Below the pieces are notes generated by a model. The model searched no databases. It was given only the letters and a program-made list of their open reading frames with translations, and was not told the DNA's origin. A stretch of DNA of 64,000 nucleotides from an uncultured Candidatus Puniceispirillum sp. (GTDB lineage: Bacteria; Pseudomonadota; Alphaproteobacteria; Puniceispirillales; Puniceispirillaceae). The translations under genes and the position numbers were made by a program. The DNA lies in contig CAJJBY010000006.1 of assembly GCA_905182545.1 (NCBI GenBank), forward strand, positions 62,001 to 126,000, given 5' to 3'. Below are positions 59,838 through 64,000 of this stretch, in pieces. Position 1 is the stretch's first letter; each line of letters opens with the position of its first letter.

Positions 59838-60101
59838 ATGGTGAGACTGATACTGATTGCCGCTGCAGTTTTTCTTGCTGTTTACCTTTTGTCTCGGCGG
59901 TTCAGTCTTGGTCAAAAAAACAATGACGGCGAGGGCGACGTTGTTGGCCCGCGTTCAGGTGGCTTTTTGATTGCGTTTATTGCAGCGATTGCAGTGTTGT
60001 CGTTGATATTCATCTTGCCACGTTTAGGCGTTAGTTTGGGTGGTTTGCTTCAAAAAGCTATGGCTTTCTTTCCCGTCATTCGTGCGCTTTTACCGTTCTA
60101 G
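59838..60101 (+). CDS. Small membrane protein, two hydrophobic segments
   Basis: MVRLILIAAAVFLAVYLLSRRFSLG...GGFLIAFIAAIAVLSLIFILPRLGVSLGGLL. Confidence 0.6.
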   Translation: MVRLILIAAAVFLAVYLLSRRFSLGQKNNDGEGDVVGPRSGGFLIAFIAAIAVLSLIFILPRLGVSLGGLLQKAMAFFPVIRALLPF

Positions 60102-60194
60102 GTTTGGCTCATTTCCAACTATAGCCGTCTGCTCGCCCAAATAATAAAGGGCGAGCAGAGTGGTTAAAAAGAAACGTAAGGAATGTTTTGATAA

Positions 60195-61115
60195 ATGAAA
60201 AACACAAAGCATCCGATTATTTACCACCCATCATACGATATACCGCTACCTGAAAGTCATCGCTTTCCTGGCACAAAGTATAGTGCGCTGATTGAAGAGC
60301 TTGAGACTACAGGGCTAATAGAAAATTATCTGAAATATATGCCCAAGCCAGCTACCGCAGAATATTTATCTATTGCACATGACCCAGTTTATATTCGTGC
60401 CATTGAAACAGGCAATCTCTCAAAACAGCAGCAAACAAAATTGGGTCTGCCCTGGAGCGAAATACTCCGAAAACGTTCGTTCTTAGCGCCAAACGGCACT
60501 TTACTCGCAGCACAACTCGCACTTCAAACCGGGATAGCCTGTCATGCTGCAGGTGGAACACACCATGCCCATTGGGATTTTGGCGCTGGCTTTTGCGTGT
60601 TTAATGACCTTGCTTATACAGCGCGTGCCTTGATTGAAATGAAACTGGCAAGAAGAATCTTAATTTTTGATTGTGATGTGCATCAGGGAGATGGGACTGC
60701 AAGTATACTCTCAAAGGACAAAAATATTTTCACATGTTCAATTCATTGCGCAGAAAACTACCCTGCAAAAAAGGCTAGAAGCGACCTTGATTTTTCAATT
60801 ATAAAAGGTAGTGGAGATGAGGATTACCTTGCTGCATTGAGGCAATGTCTCTCTGAGATAGACCGAACCAATTTTTCACCTGATTTGGTTATTTATGATG
60901 CGGCCGTTGACGTGCATGGCCATGACAAGCTCGGCCTTTTAGAAATGACATCAGAAGGCATTGAACAAAGAGACCGGGTTGTCTTGTCCCATTTCAAGGG
61001 GCGGCAGGTTCCAATTGCCACCACTATTGGTGGTGGTTATGGACAAACGCACGAAGAGGTGGCACAGCGTCATAGTATTATTTTTGCGGCTGTGCAGTCA
61101 GTTTTTCACAACTAA
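60195..61115 (+). CDS. Histone deacetylase-like (acetoin utilization/class IV HDAC-like) hydrolase
   Basis: GGTHHAHWDFGAGFCVFNDLAYTA, FDCDVHQGDGTASIL, YDAAVDVHGHDKLG. Confidence 0.92.
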   Translation: MKNTKHPIIYHPSYDIPLPESHRFPGTKYSALIEELETTGLIENYLKYMPKPATAEYLSIAHDPVYIRAIETGNLSKQQQTKLGLPWSEILRKRSFLAPNGTLLAAQLALQTGIACHAAGGTHHAHWDFGAGFCVFNDLAYTARALIEMKLARRILIFDCDVHQGDGTASILSKDKNIFTCSIHCAENYPAKKARSDLDFSIIKGSGDEDYLAALRQCLSEIDRTNFSPDLVIYDAAVDVHGHDKLGLLEMTSEGIEQRDRVVLSHFKGRQVPIATTIGGGYGQTHEEVAQRHSIIFAAVQSVFHN

Positions 61116-61198
61116 TCATCTGATATTAGCCTAGCGATTAAAGGCGCTACTTGCCGCCTGAGAGGTGATGATAACAAACCAATTAGTTAGGCCAAACA

Positions 61199-62200
61199 TT
61201 ACCCGTCATAATGTAGCCCACCACTCACTCGGTGCCAAAGCCTGAATAAATGACGCTTTTTAGATGGTTCGTCATGGTCAATAAAATCAGTGCGAAAATG
61301 CCCCAGCTCATGGTTATTGAGATATTGCACATCTCCTCGTGACAAGGGAGCTTCAATCCAGAGGTCACTTGAAGCTGTGACCTCGTCAATAGAATTGAGT
61401 GCATTTTTCAGTAGGGAATCCATTTCAAATCCGCCTACCTGGTAGCCTTTTCTCACTAGAGAACTGTTTGCACGGCAGCGCAATTTACTGTCCTGCCATG
61501 TAAACATTGGTGCAAAAGATGTTTTTTCAGCACCAGGTTTATGCTCCGCTTGACGGTCAAAGTGAACTGGCTCGTACAATCGTTTTAGTTCTTTTGGAAA
61601 TTTAATTTCCATCCGCTCGTGAACAGTGTACAGGCTACAAAAGCGGCTAAGGCCCCCTTCCTTTGCGGGGTATTTGCACAACAGGCCAACATAATCAGGA
61701 ACAGTAACGCCAAAGGCGTTGTCTGTATGAAAGACCAATTCAACGTTTGTTGCGGAGCCTCGCACGCCATAACCAAACTTTTTACCTGTATCGGTCACGT
61801 CATAAATCATGGTGCCGTCCCATTTCTGGGCAACGTTTTGTCCCATCAGCTGGCCAAGCGTCCAGTAAATGTCAATTATTTGCTCTATATCAAACTCGTC
61901 AAGGGGGAACTTGTCGATAACTGCAAACCCAAGGCCATTGTCACAGATATGTTTCGCTTTCCTATAGGCCGCACTCAATTCCGGTATTTCAAACTGCTGT
62001 GGGTTCCTGAGCAGTGTTGGCAATGGCTTTGAACGCATTTCATCTGCCATTGTTGTAATTTCTTGCAATGCGGCGTCTGACAGTTTTACCGTCCAGTCAT
62101 CTCTTTTCAAGTTTGACGCTAACCAGCCTCTGCCGGCAGCTGTAGGAATGTTTTCCAATTCGTTAAACGTTTCAGAGCTGAGGTCCATCACGCCATCCAT
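61199..62200 (-). CDS. TauD/TfdA-like Fe(II)/2-oxoglutarate-dependent dioxygenase
   Basis: VFHTDNAFG (HxD), SRGDVQYLNNHELGHFRTDF (distal His), RHLFRLWHR (Arg). Confidence 0.8.
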   Translation of the reverse strand: MDGVMDLSSETFNELENIPTAAGRGWLASNLKRDDWTVKLSDAALQEITTMADEMRSKPLPTLLRNPQQFEIPELSAAYRKAKHICDNGLGFAVIDKFPLDEFDIEQIIDIYWTLGQLMGQNVAQKWDGTMIYDVTDTGKKFGYGVRGSATNVELVFHTDNAFGVTVPDYVGLLCKYPAKEGGLSRFCSLYTVHERMEIKFPKELKRLYEPVHFDRQAEHKPGAEKTSFAPMFTWQDSKLRCRANSSLVRKGYQVGGFEMDSLLKNALNSIDEVTASSDLWIEAPLSRGDVQYLNNHELGHFRTDFIDHDEPSKKRHLFRLWHRVSGGLHYDG

Positions 62201-62540
62201 TTCTTCCTCCCAACATATTTTTTGTTATTTAATTTTCAACCAACGACACCAAAAACATTGCCACAAAACAAGGCCAGCGCAAAGGCCGGCCAAGTTTAGG
62301 AAGAAATTGCGCTAGGTTCAGCTGGTCAACAATCTTGAACTAGGGTAAACTTAGGATGAAAGATTGGCTTGCTTTGTTTCCACATCTTGCAAGAGTAATG
62401 GCAGCCGTTTCTCAGATTTGAAAACGTTTATCTGACCGAATTCAAGGGTCATAGATAAAAGAAAATCATGCGAAGCTCGAAGAGAATTGGACTGTTTTTT
62501 GCAGAAAGTTCAAGCTTAGCTGTGATTTTATTAAAAATTT

Positions 62541-63650
62541 ATGGAAAAAACACTCATGACAGTAATTAACAAGCGCTACCTAACGATATTGTTGTCTTTG
62601 ATTATGATGGCCCTGACACACAATGCAAAAGCATTGATTGTGCCTGAAGACTGCAAGACGTCTGAAGAGACTGCTTTCTTTGCTCTGACTGCATTTGAAG
62701 TGGAGTCATATATTCCGAGTGTGGATGAAGATGGCGTCCCTTATTTGAAGGGCGCTGCACTAGCAAACGCTGAAGTTAATCATTACCGCAACCAATACAA
62801 GGATGCACCCCTGGTAAGGATGCCGATCGATCGCTACGCCTCACTGACGAGCAAAAGTCCAAACGCACTCAAAAATTTTGAGAGTCGGCTATTAATTGTT
62901 GACCCAGAGTGCAACGAATTAAAACTCTTTTTTGGCAACTTAATTGGCACAAGCGAACTTAGCCTTAAAAACTATCTTCAAATGTTTGACGCAGCCGAAA
63001 GGTTAAATCACGTGCCACTTAGTGAATTTACTCAACAACGCGTGAGGTTGCGCCCGAAGTTGGTTGGACAAGTGATTGAAATTCTCAAGTCAGATCTTGC
63101 TTTTGACATTGCTCTTACAAAGCAAACTCTTGGTAGTGATTTTCTCAAAAATATGGGGGTTGAAAACCAAAACGACTTCTCGAAAGGAGGAGAGCTCGCT
63201 CTTTTATCATATGTGAAGAAAGGCGGTCGCATCAAAAACACTGAGAGCAATATAACGGCCTTCATTATTTTGCCAGCATCAAAAAAAGGCTTAGATGACA
63301 CGGATAAAACTGTGATGCTGCTATCTAGTGGTGTGGTGCATATTGTTTCCTCTTTGAACACGCCCCTAGCAAAATACGCATTAGGACAACTTGGAGTTCC
63401 AACTACCATTCTCAGAGTAGGTCGCCTTTTTGATGACAGCGGTCCTGTATGTTTATTGGACGAGGTTGGAAACTGGTACCGGATAATCAACGGGGGACGC
63501 ACCCGAAGCTGCAACTTTAATCAAGTTCTGATGCAAAGCCTCAAAAGTGACGGTTGGCGGAGTACCTTTGATAAACAATTGACACCAGTTTCATACCAAC
63601 AAATAAGTGACATAATGAAACAAAACGATATGCTAAAATTCATTTATTAA
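62541..63650 (+). CDS. Exported protein of unknown function
   Basis: MEKTLMTVINKRYLTILLSLIMMALTHNAKA signal-peptide-like N-terminus; no family recognised in the remaining roughly 340 aa. Confidence 0.7.
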   Translation: MEKTLMTVINKRYLTILLSLIMMALTHNAKALIVPEDCKTSEETAFFALTAFEVESYIPSVDEDGVPYLKGAALANAEVNHYRNQYKDAPLVRMPIDRYASLTSKSPNALKNFESRLLIVDPECNELKLFFGNLIGTSELSLKNYLQMFDAAERLNHVPLSEFTQQRVRLRPKLVGQVIEILKSDLAFDIALTKQTLGSDFLKNMGVENQNDFSKGGELALLSYVKKGGRIKNTESNITAFIILPASKKGLDDTDKTVMLLSSGVVHIVSSLNTPLAKYALGQLGVPTTILRVGRLFDDSGPVCLLDEVGNWYRIINGGRTRSCNFNQVLMQSLKSDGWRSTFDKQLTPVSYQQISDIMKQNDMLKFIY

Positions 63651-64000
63651 AGCTGTTAAATATTTTAGTCATCTATACAGAGTTGCTGAGCGGCAAGTCG
63701 AATGTACGACTATTTGTACAAACGCAGCGCCTGATCAGCTGATACCCCCCCCCATCGAAATCACGGACGGGCGCGGTTTGTGTGATGCGTAATTGCTTCA
63801 GGGCAGCCAAGCGACGCAATATAATAGGGCCGTCCATATACTGTTATATAAAAGATATAATAATTGTTATGAGAGTGGACGGCCTAGAATAGCTCGGTGT
63901 TGGTTGATGTTTGGTTAGGTTCGTCTTTAAACTATATTGATCAAGTTTGACGCGGGGTAACACTATGCTTGAAGATAGCTACGGAAACAAGATCTCGACG

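Noticed and set aside
57571-64000. Prophage or complete integrative element
   Set aside because: No integrase, structural, terminase or conjugation gene visible; only circumstantial accessory-region evidence.

Overview
This window looks like an alphaproteobacterial chromosome, probably from a marine SAR116/Rhodospirillales-like lineage (inferred from gcrA and from the gene order). Almost all of 1-57.6 kb is conserved housekeeping DNA: aroE-gcrA-pepN, rhlE, parE, glnA-glnB, tRNA-His/Leu, tig-clpP-clpX-lon-hup, tRNA-Val/Asp, a complete uninterrupted nuoA-N operon followed by birA-coaX-rnj-mce, rpiB-glyA-nrdR-ribD-ribE-ribBA-ribH-nusB, and bamE-CBP3-DUF177-plsX-fabH-ihfA-merR-tRNA-Pro. After tRNA-Pro (about 57.57 kb to the window end) the composition and gene content become accessory-like: a serine hydrolase, a cluster of overlapping very small ORFs, an HDAC-like hydrolase, a TauD/TfdA-like dioxygenase and an uncharacterised exported protein. 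No integrase was found in the window. A major observation is that many conserved genes (coxL-like, EF-hand, pepN x3, rhlE, an alpha/beta hydrolase, parE, tig, nuoB, nuoE, CBP3, DUF177, fabH x2, serine hydrolase) carry single-base frameshifts, often at homopolymers. This is best explained by sequencing or assembly indels, and the ORF track therefore fragments or truncates these genes. I found no CRISPR array and no convincing complete novel system. The best candidates for undescribed biology are the overlapping micro-ORF cassette at 59.0-59.43 kb and its repeat-rich neighbourhood, the exported orphan at 62.5 kb, and the His/Asp-rich insert in trigger factor.
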